This document shows, piece by piece, positions 1-7,115 of a DNA stretch of 30,248 nt. The DNA lies in the IMG/VR virus record IMGVR_UViG_3300030106_002014, positions 1 through 30,248 of that record, one strand, 5' to 3'. A model generated the notes under the pieces. That model worked only from the letters and a program-made list of their open reading frames with translations, was not told the origin of the DNA and ran no database searches. The DNA is from a virus. Each line of letters begins with the position of its first letter. The first letter of the stretch is position 1. A program made the position numbers and the translations under genes.

Positions 1-495
1 TCTCAATTAGGTTATGAACAAGGCAAGCTAGCTGAACTTAAAACAGCACAGCAAATGCAAGAAACTGCGGAAAAAGAAAAACCCGCAGAACAACCAATTC
101 AACAACCTACTCAACCTACTGTCAGAGATCCTAAAGCGGAAGCATGGGCAGAGAAAAATGAGTGGTTTGGTAAAGATAATGCTATGACTTACACAGCTTT
201 TGATTTACACAGGAAACTAACAGAAGAAGAGGGTATGGACCCTCAATCTGACGAATATTATGCGGAAGTTGATAAAAGAATAAGACTTGAATTTCCCCAT
301 AAATTTGATACATCTGTTGAAGATAAAACTACTAGTAAACCTACACAAACTGTTGCATCTGCAACGCGTAGTGCAAAGACTGGTAGCAACAATAAAACTG
401 TGAGACTCACTTCCTCACAGGTCGCAATAGCGAGAAAATTAAGAGTGCCATTAGAAGAGTATGCGAAACAACTTATGAACACGAAGGAGGAATAG
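1..495 (+). CDS. Scaffolding-like head assembly protein, 5' truncated by window edge
   Basis: The frame is open from base 1, so the gene starts left of the window; the Met codon at 55 is internal, not a convincing start. The visible 164 residues are hydrophilic: a Q/K/E/P-rich stretch, then a conserved-looking block around WAEKNEWFGKDNAMTYTAFD and EEEGMDPQS, then a basic S/T/K-rich linker and a short helical C-terminus. Marine phage proteins with this block lie just upstream of the capsid gene and are usually taken to be capsid scaffolds. Position (two genes before the major capsid protein), charge and low complexity fit a scaffold that directs procapsid assembly and leaves the mature head. 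The function is inferred from context and remembered family resemblance; no catalytic motif is visible. Confidence 0.6.
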   Translation, partial: SQLGYEQGKLAELKTAQQMQETAEKEKPAEQPIQQPTQPTVRDPKAEAWAEKNEWFGKDNAMTYTAFDLHRKLTEEEGMDPQSDEYYAEVDKRIRLEFPHKFDTSVEDKTTSKPTQTVASATRSAKTGSNNKTVRLTSSQVAIARKLRVPLEEYAKQLMNTKEE

Positions 496-499
496 GCAT

Positions 500-991
500 A
501 TGGAAAAAGAAAACCAAACTCGTGCGAGCCAAAGTAAAAGTGATTCTACAAAAGTAAAATCACAAGCAGCAACGGTAAAACCAAAAACTGCGCCCAAACC
601 TTGGACTCCACCATCATTCTTAGATACGCCCAACGCGCCAGAAGGATTTAGACACAGATGGGTCAGGGTAGAAGTCAGAGGATTCGTGGATACGAAAAAC
701 ATACAAGGACGCTTAAGATCCGGGTATGAGTTAGTAAGAGCCGATGAATATCCAGAAGATGACTTCCCAACAATCGGAGAAGGCAAATACGCAGGGGTGA
801 TCGGGCATGGCGGCCTAGTGCTGACTAGGGTACCGGAAGAGATCGCAAGGTCGAGAGAAGAGTATTATAGAAAACAATCTCAAGACCAACAAACAGCAAT
901 TGATAACGATCTTATGAAGGAGCAGCATAAGGGTATGCCTATCGATATTGATAGACAAACTCGTACAACCTTCGGTGGCAAGAAGAGTTAA
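500..991 (+). CDS. Conserved head-module protein of unknown function
   Basis: A 163-residue protein with a strong Shine-Dalgarno sequence (AAGGAGG at 484-490) nine bases before the ATG. After a basic, disordered-looking N-terminus (residues 1-35) comes a compact domain with WTPPSFLDTPNAPEGFRHRW and later YELVRADEYPEDDFP. I recognise this as a family regularly found between scaffold and capsid genes of uncultured marine phages, but no function is known to me. The C-terminus is charged (KEQHKG, DRQTRTTFGGKKS) with no membrane segment or signal peptide. It may be a head assembly factor or minor head protein; that is inference from position only. Confidence 0.65.
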   Translation: MEKENQTRASQSKSDSTKVKSQAATVKPKTAPKPWTPPSFLDTPNAPEGFRHRWVRVEVRGFVDTKNIQGRLRSGYELVRADEYPEDDFPTIGEGKYAGVIGHGGLVLTRVPEEIARSREEYYRKQSQDQQTAIDNDLMKEQHKGMPIDIDRQTRTTFGGKKS

Positions 992-1029
992 AAATTTTTA
1001 ACAAATCAACCCAGCGAATAACATAAACC

Positions 1030-1058
1030 GTACTGGAGGCCTTTTCGGAGGCAGGTAC
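1030..1058 (+). other. Possible stem-loop in leader of the decoration-like gene
   Basis: The 83-base gap before the gene at 1075 holds an imperfect hairpin: an outer GTAC/GTAC stem at both ends and an inner stem GCCTT/GGAGGC with internal mismatches. No U-run follows, so it is not a classical terminator. It could stabilise or mark a processed mRNA 5' end just before the AAGGAG at 1061-1066. Weak evidence. Confidence 0.3.
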
Positions 1059-1074
1059 ATAAGGAGAAACGACT

Positions 1075-1647
1075 ATGGCTAACGCGTCAACAACTGGGTT
1101 CGGTTTTAGACCCATTAAAAAAGTTGGTCAGAATTATAATAACGAAGGGTTGAGTGAGTACTCAATTGCAGCTTCATCTGCTTTAATTTCGCACGCAGCA
1201 ATGGTGCAATTAACAGCTAACGGTGTAGTGCTTGCTTCTGGTGATACAGATGCAAACAATTTAGGTGTACTCAACGGCGTTTTTTATACTGATGCTGACA
1301 CTAATAAACCAACGTTTGCAAACTTTTCAAAAGCAAGTAACACTGCTACTGATATTGTTGCATTCGTAAATGACGATCCTACAAATGTCTATGAAGTAAT
1401 GTCTGCGGACACTGCTTTCAACCAAAATGAGGTTGGACACTGTGCGGATCAAGTAGGTGATGTAGGGGTTACTCCGTTGTTTATTTCGAAATCAAAAATT
1501 TCGGCAACAACGGCTGCTTCTATAGCACAATTAAAAATCCTAGGGGTTTCCAGAGATCCTGATCATTCTGATACAACTGCTGAGGGCTTTGCTCTTAGAG
1601 TTATCATCAATGAACACGTCTTAGGAAACAACGTGGCAGGTATATAA
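1075..1647 (+). CDS. Probable head decoration/stabilisation protein
   Basis: A 190-residue protein starting at ATG with AAGGAG nine bases upstream. It is rich in A, T, S, N and V, has no membrane segment, and reads as a beta-rich structural protein. It begins ANASTTGFGFRPIKKVG and contains LGVLNGVFYTD and the C-terminal LGVSRDPDHSDTT, a pattern I associate with the gene directly before Mu gpT-like capsid genes in marine phages. Position directly before the major capsid protein, with its own strong ribosome site, suggests a high-copy virion component. Decoration is the best guess; a minor capsid protein is equally possible. Confidence 0.55.
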   Translation: MANASTTGFGFRPIKKVGQNYNNEGLSEYSIAASSALISHAAMVQLTANGVVLASGDTDANNLGVLNGVFYTDADTNKPTFANFSKASNTATDIVAFVNDDPTNVYEVMSADTAFNQNEVGHCADQVGDVGVTPLFISKSKISATTAASIAQLKILGVSRDPDHSDTTAEGFALRVIINEHVLGNNVAGI

Positions 1648-1661
1648 GGAGGTTATAAACT

Positions 1662-2570
1662 ATGGCTATATCACGTAATCAACTAGTTAAAGAACTAGAG
1701 CCAGGTTTGAACGCCTTGTTCGGCCTGGAATACAAACAGTATGAAAATCAGCACGCTGAGATTTATACTACTGAGACATCTGACAGAGCTTTCGAAGAGG
1801 AAGTTATGTTATCAGGATTTGCTCAAGCACAAGTGAAACCAGAAGGTTCAGCTGTTACTTACGAGAACGCTCAAGAAACTTTCACAGCTAGATACACTAA
1901 CGAGACAATTGCTCTCGCTTTTGCTATCACTGAGGAAGCTATTGAAGACAACTTGTACGACAGACTGGCTTCTAGATACACAAAAGCTTTAGCAAGATCT
2001 ATGGCTCAGACTAAACAAGTAAAAGCAGTGGCTCCATTAAACAATGGTTTACCATCTGGTTCATTCACATCAGGTGACGGTGTAACTTTATTCAACACTT
2101 CTCACCCAACTGTGGCTGGAACTTTCAGTAACACATTGTCAACTGCAGCAGACTTAAACGAAACTTCATTAGAGCAAGCAATGATTGACATTGCAGCGCT
2201 AACTGATGAAAGAGGTTTAAAAATTGCAGCTAAAGCTACTAAGATGATCATTCCATCGCAACTACAATTCACAGCTGAAAGACTTATGGCTTCTGCTGGT
2301 AGAGTTGGAACTGCTGATAATGATATCAACGCAATAAGAAGCATGGGGATGATTCCTCAAGGCTACTCTGTTAACAATTTCTTAACAGATACAGATGCGT
2401 TCTACATTATCACAGACGTGCCAAATGGTATGAAACATTTCGAAAGATCTCCATTGACTACTAAAATGGAAGGTGACTTCGATACTGGTAACGTAAGATA
2501 CAAAGCTAGAGAAAGATACGTCTTCGGCGTTTCTGACCCTAGAGGTATTTTTGCATCACCAGGTGCTTAA
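1662..2570 (+). CDS. Major capsid protein (Mu gpT-like, HK97 fold expected)
   Basis: A 302-residue protein, normal length for an HK97-fold shell subunit lacking a large N-terminal delta domain. It resembles the Mu gpT-like major head family: an N-terminal arm (SRNQLVKELEPGLNALFG), an E-loop-like region with EEEVMLSGFAQAQ, a helical spine with ITEEAIEDNLYDRLASRYTK, FNTSHPTVAG, and a C-terminal part with ARERYVFGVSDPRG. It forms the icosahedral shell. The ribosome site GGAGG (1648-1652) lies in the loop of a small AU stem (TATAA 1643-1647 / TTATA 1653-1657), which could keep it exposed. Codon use looks more regular and less AT-extreme than in flanking small genes, as is common in highly expressed capsid genes. 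Confidence 0.88.
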   Translation: MAISRNQLVKELEPGLNALFGLEYKQYENQHAEIYTTETSDRAFEEEVMLSGFAQAQVKPEGSAVTYENAQETFTARYTNETIALAFAITEEAIEDNLYDRLASRYTKALARSMAQTKQVKAVAPLNNGLPSGSFTSGDGVTLFNTSHPTVAGTFSNTLSTAADLNETSLEQAMIDIAALTDERGLKIAAKATKMIIPSQLQFTAERLMASAGRVGTADNDINAIRSMGMIPQGYSVNNFLTDTDAFYIITDVPNGMKHFERSPLTTKMEGDFDTGNVRYKARERYVFGVSDPRGIFASPGA

Positions 2571-2580
2571 TAAGTAATTT

Positions 2581-2607
2581 TTGTGGCGGGACACAGTCTC
2601 GCCACAA
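2581..2607 (+). terminator. Strong hairpin directly after the capsid gene
   Basis: A 12-bp stem (2581-2592 with 2596-2607) with one G-T wobble and a three-base loop ACA, about ten bases after the capsid stop codon. Phages often place a partial terminator or mRNA-stabilising hairpin here to raise capsid over downstream products. It is followed by ATTAAGA rather than a T-run, so it may act as an RNA 3'-end stabiliser or a leaky terminator rather than a strong intrinsic one. Confidence 0.6.
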
Positions 2608-2627
2608 TTAAGACATAGAAAGGAAAA

Positions 2628-2906
2628 ATGTCCCCTAAACAATTCAGAGTACAAATTTATGCATATCGATACCATGCAGATTTTGTTATAGAAAGCCTTG
2701 ATGGCCCATTAGATATAGAAAATGCCATAGTTGACAAACTAGGAAATGGTGATATAAAATGGGAGTATCTTGGAGAAATGAATGATCCCAAGATAAACAG
2801 AATAACCTATGAGGAGGTTATGAATGGAGGAGATGATGCAACATCTACAGGATCTTTATCAGAAGAAAAGAGGTCTGGATCTTCAATGGGAGCAGGAGCA
2901 TCTTAA
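2628..2906 (+). CDS. Small conserved phage protein, 3' end overlaps next gene
   Basis: A 92-residue protein with AGGAAA ahead of the ATG. The first about 65 residues look like one folded alpha/beta unit: KQFRVQIYAYRYHADFVIES, then a helix LDIENAIVDKLG, then IKWEYLGEM and RITYEEVMNGG. The last about 25 residues are low-complexity (G, S, T, D) and lie in the overlap with the gene at 2824. So the C-terminal tail may exist mainly because the DNA also encodes the next protein. I recognise the type from marine phage late regions but know no function. No metal site or membrane segment is visible. Confidence 0.65.
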   Translation: MSPKQFRVQIYAYRYHADFVIESLDGPLDIENAIVDKLGNGDIKWEYLGEMNDPKINRITYEEVMNGGDDATSTGSLSEEKRSGSSMGAGAS

Positions 2907-3051
2907 AGAGGGTAGATATACTCTCGATATGGTTAAAATTGACAGAAAAGTCAGAGAAGTTTTAAACCATATAAAACTTGCAGAAGCTAGAAAAGAGCAT
3001 TTGCAAAATAAAATTGAGGAATCTGCACCCCAAGTTTCAGTAGCTACTTAA
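2824..3051 (+). CDS. Small coiled-coil protein overlapping the previous gene
   Basis: A 75-residue, strongly helical, charged protein (MEEMMQHLQDLYQKKRG; VREVLNHIKLAEARKEHLQN) likely to form a coiled coil over most of its length. The start has GGAGG at 2813-2817, six bases upstream and inside the preceding gene, whose reading frame continues for 83 bases into this one. The ribosome site, start and helical periodicity argue that it is expressed. Possible roles are a small head-completion or assembly chaperone; nothing in the sequence decides this. Confidence 0.55.
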   Translation: MEEMMQHLQDLYQKKRGLDLQWEQEHLKEGRYTLDMVKIDRKVREVLNHIKLAEARKEHLQNKIEESAPQVSVAT

Positions 3052-3217
3052 TAAAAAGCTACATCGTTGGAAAAATCCAATCCACATTATAGGCCCTCTT
3101 GCGCTCTACTCAAATCTAGTATACAAACAATTTACTATACAAATTATTAATATTTCACATAGACGCGTATAGTCGACGGCCAAGAGACTATGTGATCTAA
3201 ACTTGGAGGATATAATT
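3052..3217 (+). promoter_or_regulatory. Leader with inverted repeat and AT-rich direct repeats
   Basis: The longest gene-free stretch in the late region. It contains a small hairpin (TTGGA 3067-3071 / TCCAA 3076-3080), two TATACAAA-like elements about 16 bases apart (3120 and 3136) in very AT-rich DNA, and a perfect 8-base inverted repeat TCACATAG (3155-3162) / CTATGTGA (3188-3195) around a 25-base, more GC-rich spacer with ACGCGT and GTCGAC. GGAGGA at 3205-3210 serves the gene at 3218. This may be a late promoter region with a structured 5' leader or operator. A -35 box TTGCGC at 3099 is only 15 bases from TATACA at 3120, so the promoter call is weak. Confidence 0.4.
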
Positions 3218-3754
3218 ATGGCAAACACTACGTTTCAAGGACCGGTAACATCCAAATCAGGATTTATCACAACAGGTCCGGCTAATGTTGTAGACGCTGA
3301 TTCAAGCGTATCATTAACAGTTGCTACTCACTCGGGTAGAATTGTACACAATGATGCGGCAGGAGCAGTGACTTACACATTACCAGCAACAAATGCAAAC
3401 TCTGATTCTGCAGTAGCAGGACCAGGTGCTGATCTAAACAACCTAAGTAATGTCGGTGCAAAATTTGAAATCTTTTCTTCGATCACAAAGACTGGAGATA
3501 TGGTTATTCAAGTTGCAAACGCAACAGACGTTATGATTGGAAGTTCATTATTTATTGATGATTCTTCTGATAACGTTGTCGGTTTTGAGACAGCTTCAAC
3601 ATCTGACACTATTACTTTAAACGGTAGTACAACAGGTGGTGTAACATTTGCAAAAATAGAATGTACTGTACTTGCTTCAGGTAAATGGAAAGTTGATGTG
3701 ATTTCAGGATGTACTGGAACACCAGCAACTCCGTTTAGCGCGGCAGTAAGTTAA
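3218..3754 (+). CDS. Small beta-rich virion structural protein
   Basis: A 178-residue protein. I chose ATG 3218 over TTG 3203 because GGAGGA at 3205-3210 sits seven bases before the ATG and would be inside the longer form. The sequence is A/T/S/G/V-rich with alternating hydrophobic strands (SGFITTGPANVV, GRIVHNDAAGAVTYTLPAT, AKFEIFSSITKTGDMVIQVA, GKWKVDVISGCTGTP) and no membrane segment. The stretch from thymine-like GRIVHNDAAGAVTYTLP to the C-terminus resembles beta domains of phage fibre and decoration proteins. Its own leader and downstream terminator suggest separate, high-level expression. Candidate decoration or short-fibre protein. Confidence 0.55.
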   Translation: MANTTFQGPVTSKSGFITTGPANVVDADSSVSLTVATHSGRIVHNDAAGAVTYTLPATNANSDSAVAGPGADLNNLSNVGAKFEIFSSITKTGDMVIQVANATDVMIGSSLFIDDSSDNVVGFETASTSDTITLNGSTTGGVTFAKIECTVLASGKWKVDVISGCTGTPATPFSAAVS

Positions 3755-3763
3755 TAAATAATT

Positions 3764-3788
3764 AAAGTGCTCCTTCGGGAGCACTTTT
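3764..3788 (+). terminator. Rho-independent terminator with cUUCGg tetraloop
   Basis: A perfect 10-bp stem (3764-3773 / 3778-3787, core GTGCTCC/GGAGCAC) closed by a UUCG loop with C-G closing pair, an unusually stable RNA tetraloop, followed by TTTTAT. It lies nine bases after the stop of the previous gene, and the next gene's AAGGAG begins only a few bases later. It should therefore reduce, or separate, expression of the following tail genes. Confidence 0.88.
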
Positions 3789-3803
3789 ATAAGGAGAATA
3801 ATA

Positions 3804-4121
3804 ATGGCAGCAAAAACTGACATACAAGCAACGAGATCTGATGCAGCTGCAGGCGCAACTGCAATAGTAGCTCCACCAGTAAGATTAAGAGGTATAATTA
3901 TTGCCTCTGATGGCGGTGGTGCAGGTGTTTTGGAACTTACAACAACATCAAACTCAGGATCAACTTTATTTCTTGCAGACGTCCCAACAGGTGATGTAAT
4001 TAATTTTAACTTTCCTGAGGATGGGATTTTATTTCCAAAAGGAATTTTTTGTAAGACTAAAACAAATATCGCTGCTTATACTTTATTGACAGACAAATTT
4101 TCTGGTCCAAATCTAAGCTAG
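3804..4121 (+). CDS. Small structural protein of unknown role
   Basis: A 105-residue protein with AAGGAG ten bases before the ATG and directly behind the terminator. Beta-rich pattern: VRLRGIIIASDGGGAGVLEL, TLFLADVPTGDVINFNFPEDG, GIFCKTKTNIAAYTLL. This alternation and the turn-rich composition are typical of small virion proteins that trimerise or decorate. No catalytic residues, signal peptide or membrane helix. It is followed after nine bases by the gp4-like adaptor gene, so a head-tail connector accessory role is possible but unproven. Confidence 0.5.
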   Translation: MAAKTDIQATRSDAAAGATAIVAPPVRLRGIIIASDGGGAGVLELTTTSNSGSTLFLADVPTGDVINFNFPEDGILFPKGIFCKTKTNIAAYTLLTDKFSGPNLS

Positions 4122-4130
4122 GGGGTCTGA

Positions 4131-5075
4131 GTGGCTAATGTTACTTCGAGTTCTTATGTTTTTGATAAGAACCTAAGCATTGATGAGATAATTGAAGATG
4201 CGTACGAACGTATCGGTATGCAAGGAGTCTCTGGCTATCAGTTAAAGACAGCTAAGAGATCCTTGAATATTTTATTTTCTGAATGGGGAAATAGAGGTCT
4301 TCATTTTTGGGAAGTAAAAAATCAAAACGTAAAATTAGTTAGTGGTCAAGCTGTGTACACTTTCTTTAGATCACCTTCTGATGGTGCCTCTGAGGGAATA
4401 CCAACTACTATATCATCAAGTATTAATTCAAGTGTAACTACAGTTCCCGTTGCATCTGTTACAGGAATGCCAACTATAGGCGGAACAATTACTATAAACA
4501 GTGAACAAATTTCCTACACAGGAATATCAAGTTTAAATTTAACAGGATGCACTAGAGGAGTAAACGGCAGCACCGCAGCTTCTCACACTTCTGGAGATGC
4601 AGTTACCCAGTTCCCTAATGGAATGACAGACATACAAGAAGCAAATTATAGAATAGCTTCTACAAATGTTGACACTCCAATGACAAAAATAAGTAGATCT
4701 CAATATCAAGGTTTTTCTAATAAAACAGATACAGGTACACCCACACAATATTGGGTTCAAAGATTTATAGATAAAGTTACAATGACTTTGTATTTAACCC
4801 CTGGTGCTTCTCAAGCAGGTAATTTTATTAACTTCTATTATACAAAAAGAATTGATGACGTAGGTGCATATACAAATGCAACAGACGTTCCATATAGATT
4901 TGTGCCGTGTATGATTTCCGGTCTAGCTTATTATTTATCAATTAAGTATGCCCCTCAAAGAGTGCAATCATTAAAAATGTTGTACGAAGATGAATTATTA
5001 AGAGCTGAAGATGAAGATGGTTCTTCTAACTCTACTTATATATCACCTAAAATATATTACCCAGGTATTGGTTAA
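4131..5075 (+). CDS. P22 gp4-like tail accessory / head-tail adaptor
   Basis: A 314-residue protein starting at GTG (GGGGG five bases upstream, just after the previous stop). The N-terminal helical part (residues about 15-60; SIDEIIEDAYERIGMQG, KTAKRSLNILFSEWGNRGL) is the signature I associate with P22 gp4-like adaptors that join the portal ring to the tail. Residues about 92-158 are an inserted beta domain (TINSEQISYTG, LTGCTRGVNGSTAASH) also found in two other proteins of this window. The C-terminal part returns to the adaptor fold (YWVQRFIDKVTMTLYLTP, SGLAYYLSIKYAPQRV). It overlaps the next gene in TAATG. The adaptor assignment is good but based on recalled family features. Confidence 0.65.
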   Translation: MANVTSSSYVFDKNLSIDEIIEDAYERIGMQGVSGYQLKTAKRSLNILFSEWGNRGLHFWEVKNQNVKLVSGQAVYTFFRSPSDGASEGIPTTISSSINSSVTTVPVASVTGMPTIGGTITINSEQISYTGISSLNLTGCTRGVNGSTAASHTSGDAVTQFPNGMTDIQEANYRIASTNVDTPMTKISRSQYQGFSNKTDTGTPTQYWVQRFIDKVTMTLYLTPGASQAGNFINFYYTKRIDDVGAYTNATDVPYRFVPCMISGLAYYLSIKYAPQRVQSLKMLYEDELLRAEDEDGSSNSTYISPKIYYPGIG

Positions 5076-5899
5076 TGGCTGTTTTTTCACAAGGTAAATA
5101 TGCTTTAGCTATTTCTGATAGATCAGGCATGGCTTTTCCGTATAACGAAATGGTTAGAGAATGGAATGGTGCCCTGGTCCATGTTTCAGAATACGAGCCT
5201 AAGCAACCACAATTAGATCCTACACCTACAAGTGCAGACCCTCAAGCTTTACAAAGAGCAAGACCTGCAAGAACAGAATTTAATACACAAGATTTTTTAC
5301 CGTTTGATCCTTTTGAAACTGACTCAAGCACAACTTTAACAATTTCTTTTCCGTTTAGTAGATTAGAAGTTGATGATGTATTGAGGTTTGAAGGTGTTAA
5401 AGAATCTGTCGGAGGTGTTTCAATAGCCAACTTAGAATTACAAACAACTCTAAGTGCGAATATAACTAGCTCGGCAACAACTATATCTTTAACTGATGGG
5501 TCTAATTTTCCAAGTTCTGGATTTATCATGATACAAAAAGTTTTGACATCTGATGATACATCAAATCCTTTAGAAGTTGGAATGTTTCAAAATGAGATTA
5601 TTGAATACACAGGAAGATCTAGTAATGATTTAACTGGATGCACTCGTGGAACTTCTGCTAAATATAGAGGATACACACCACCGTCTACAACTGCGGGCAG
5701 CCATGATTCCGGGGCCAAAGTATTTGGTTCTTTCAAGGTTGCTTCTTTAGTAGAAACAAGTTATGTTAACGATGCTAACACTACGGTTACAGAAAAAAAT
5801 AGTTTTACTGTGACCCTACCAAGTGCAGCAACGAGTACAGTAACAAGAGGAGGAGGATTTAATTGCGTTGTTAGTCCTCTTAACGTAGAGAGTTTATAA
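5075..5899 (+). CDS. Virion protein with inserted repeat domain
   Basis: A 274-residue protein starting within the stop of the upstream gene (TAATG), so translation is probably coupled. The N-terminus (GKYALAISDRSGMAFPYNEM, REWNGALV, YEPKQPQLDP) resembles a conserved phage virion segment that, in relatives I recall, carries paired cysteines like a zinc ribbon; here the cysteine positions are Ser. Residues about 124-216 hold the inserted domain seen in the gp4-like and gp10-like proteins (TTISLTDGSNFPSSGFIMIQ, NEIIEYTG, LTGCTRG, AGSHDSGAKV), here with longer loops. The C-terminus is beta-rich. Likely a connector or tail component; exact role unknown. Confidence 0.55.
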   Translation: MAVFSQGKYALAISDRSGMAFPYNEMVREWNGALVHVSEYEPKQPQLDPTPTSADPQALQRARPARTEFNTQDFLPFDPFETDSSTTLTISFPFSRLEVDDVLRFEGVKESVGGVSIANLELQTTLSANITSSATTISLTDGSNFPSSGFIMIQKVLTSDDTSNPLEVGMFQNEIIEYTGRSSNDLTGCTRGTSAKYRGYTPPSTTAGSHDSGAKVFGSFKVASLVETSYVNDANTTVTEKNSFTVTLPSAATSTVTRGGGFNCVVSPLNVESL

Positions 5900-6642
5900 T
5901 GTCAGGATTAAGTGCATCAGGATTAAAAACACAGATTAGAAGCTACACAGAAGTAGACGATACAGTTTTAACGGACGCTGTATTAGAGAATATTATTTTA
6001 AACGCTCAACAAAGAATTATGATGGACCTGCCTATCGATGCAGATAGACATGTTCAAGAAGGTACTTTAGTTGCTAACGATAATACCATCAATGCACCTG
6101 CAGGATGTTTATTTATCAGAGGAATAGAAGTATTTAATTCAACAGCTAATACAGAAGGCAATGGATCTTGGTTAGAAAAGAAAGATCAATCTTATTTGTC
6201 TGAGTTTACTGATAGAAAATTTGGCCCTTCTGGCGAAATACAGGCCCCTACAGACACAACAAACTCTGTTACAGGGTTTCCTAAGTATTATGCTATGTTT
6301 GGAGGAGCTACGGGGCTTACAGACACTACTTCTGGAGGTATGTACTTTGCTCCTACACCAGATCAAAACTATAAATTTAGAGTATATTACAATAAAGTTC
6401 CTGTATTATTAGAAGGTACTAATACTAACTACATAAGTTTAAATTTTCCACAAGGTCTGCTATATTGCTGCTTGGCAGAAGCTTATGGATTTTTAAAAGG
6501 TCCAACAGATATGTTGACATTATATGAACAAAAGTATAGAAATGCAGTACAACAGTTTGCAGGAATGCAGATTGGTAGACGAAGAAGAGACGATTACACT
6601 GACGGAACTGTTAGAATTAAAGTCCCTTCCCCGTCACCGTAA
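5899..6642 (+). CDS. Probable head-tail connector / tail tubular A-like protein
   Basis: A 247-residue protein coupled to the upstream gene by TAATG. The N-terminal helices (LKTQIRSYTEVDDTVL, ENIILNAQQRIMMDLPIDAD) and C-terminal helical block (GLLYCCLAEAYGFLKGPTDM, YEQKYRNAVQQFAGMQIGRR) flank a central beta region with tryptophan and aromatic residues. This helix-beta-helix layout and size are typical of phage adaptor and tail tubular A-type gatekeepers that form a dodecameric ring below the portal. The very basic segment GRRRRDDY near the end may face DNA or a partner ring. Family assignment is by pattern and position between neck and tail genes. Confidence 0.55.
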   Translation: MSGLSASGLKTQIRSYTEVDDTVLTDAVLENIILNAQQRIMMDLPIDADRHVQEGTLVANDNTINAPAGCLFIRGIEVFNSTANTEGNGSWLEKKDQSYLSEFTDRKFGPSGEIQAPTDTTNSVTGFPKYYAMFGGATGLTDTTSGGMYFAPTPDQNYKFRVYYNKVPVLLEGTNTNYISLNFPQGLLYCCLAEAYGFLKGPTDMLTLYEQKYRNAVQQFAGMQIGRRRRDDYTDGTVRIKVPSPSP

Positions 6643-6657
6643 TAAGGAGAAAAAATT

Positions 6658-7098
6658 ATGGCAATAACATCGGCAATTTGTAATAGTTTCAAAAACGAGC
6701 TGTTGACAGCTACGCACAATTTTACAGCATCAACTGGTAACAGTTTTAAAATAGCTCTGTATACTAGTTCTGCAACTTTAGGTGCTAGTACAACGGCTTA
6801 CACAACTTCAAATGAAATCACAAATTCTTCAGGTAGCGCTTACACAGCCGCAGGAAAAGCTTTGACTAACATCACTCCATCTTTAGATGGATCAACAGCT
6901 TGTGTTGACTTTGATGACGTAAGTTTTACTTCAGCTTCTTTTACAGCTAACGGATGCTTGATCTACAATGATACAGCAACTGGAGATCCTGCAGTTTGTG
7001 CTGTTGCATTTGGTGGAGACAAAACAGTTTCTTCTGGAACTTTCACAATCCAATTCCCAGCTAAAGCAGCTACAACAGCTATAGTTAGAATAGCATAA
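6658..7098 (+). CDS. Conserved small tail/structural protein
   Basis: A 146-residue protein with AAGGAG ten bases upstream. It begins with a helix (AICNSFKNELLTATHNF) and then alternates strands: FKIALYTSSATLGASTTAY, VDFDDVSFTSASFTANGCLI, VAFGGDKTVSSGTFTIQFP, ending TAIVRIA. This pattern (FKIALYTSSATLG; ANGCLIYND) is very common in phages of many hosts directly upstream of tail-fibre genes and is usually annotated only as a structural protein. Its 3' end forms one arm of a hairpin that pairs with the start codon of the next gene. Function within the tail is unknown. Confidence 0.65.
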   Translation: MAITSAICNSFKNELLTATHNFTASTGNSFKIALYTSSATLGASTTAYTTSNEITNSSGSAYTAAGKALTNITPSLDGSTACVDFDDVSFTSASFTANGCLIYNDTATGDPAVCAVAFGGDKTVSSGTFTIQFPAKAATTAIVRIA

Positions 7099-7115
7099 GG
7101 AGGTAAATCCTTATG
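7094..7115 (+). promoter_or_regulatory. Hairpin pairing the start codon of the repeat protein gene
   Basis: Perfect 8-bp stem CATAAGGA (7094-7101) / TCCTTATG (7108-7115) with loop GGTAAA. The right arm contains the whole ATG (7113-7115) and the left arm contains part of the AGGAGG ribosome site and the upstream stop TAA (7096-7098). A ribosome finishing the upstream gene would melt it, so it should make translation of the downstream gene depend on the upstream one. Confidence 0.6.

Noticed and set aside
3155-3195. tRNA-like or attachment-site interpretation of the inverted repeat
   Set aside because: The arms are only 8 bases and no T-loop or anticodon-like stem is present.
3203-3217. TTG start adding five residues to the structural gene
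   Set aside because: The extension contains the GGAGGA ribosome site that serves ATG 3218.
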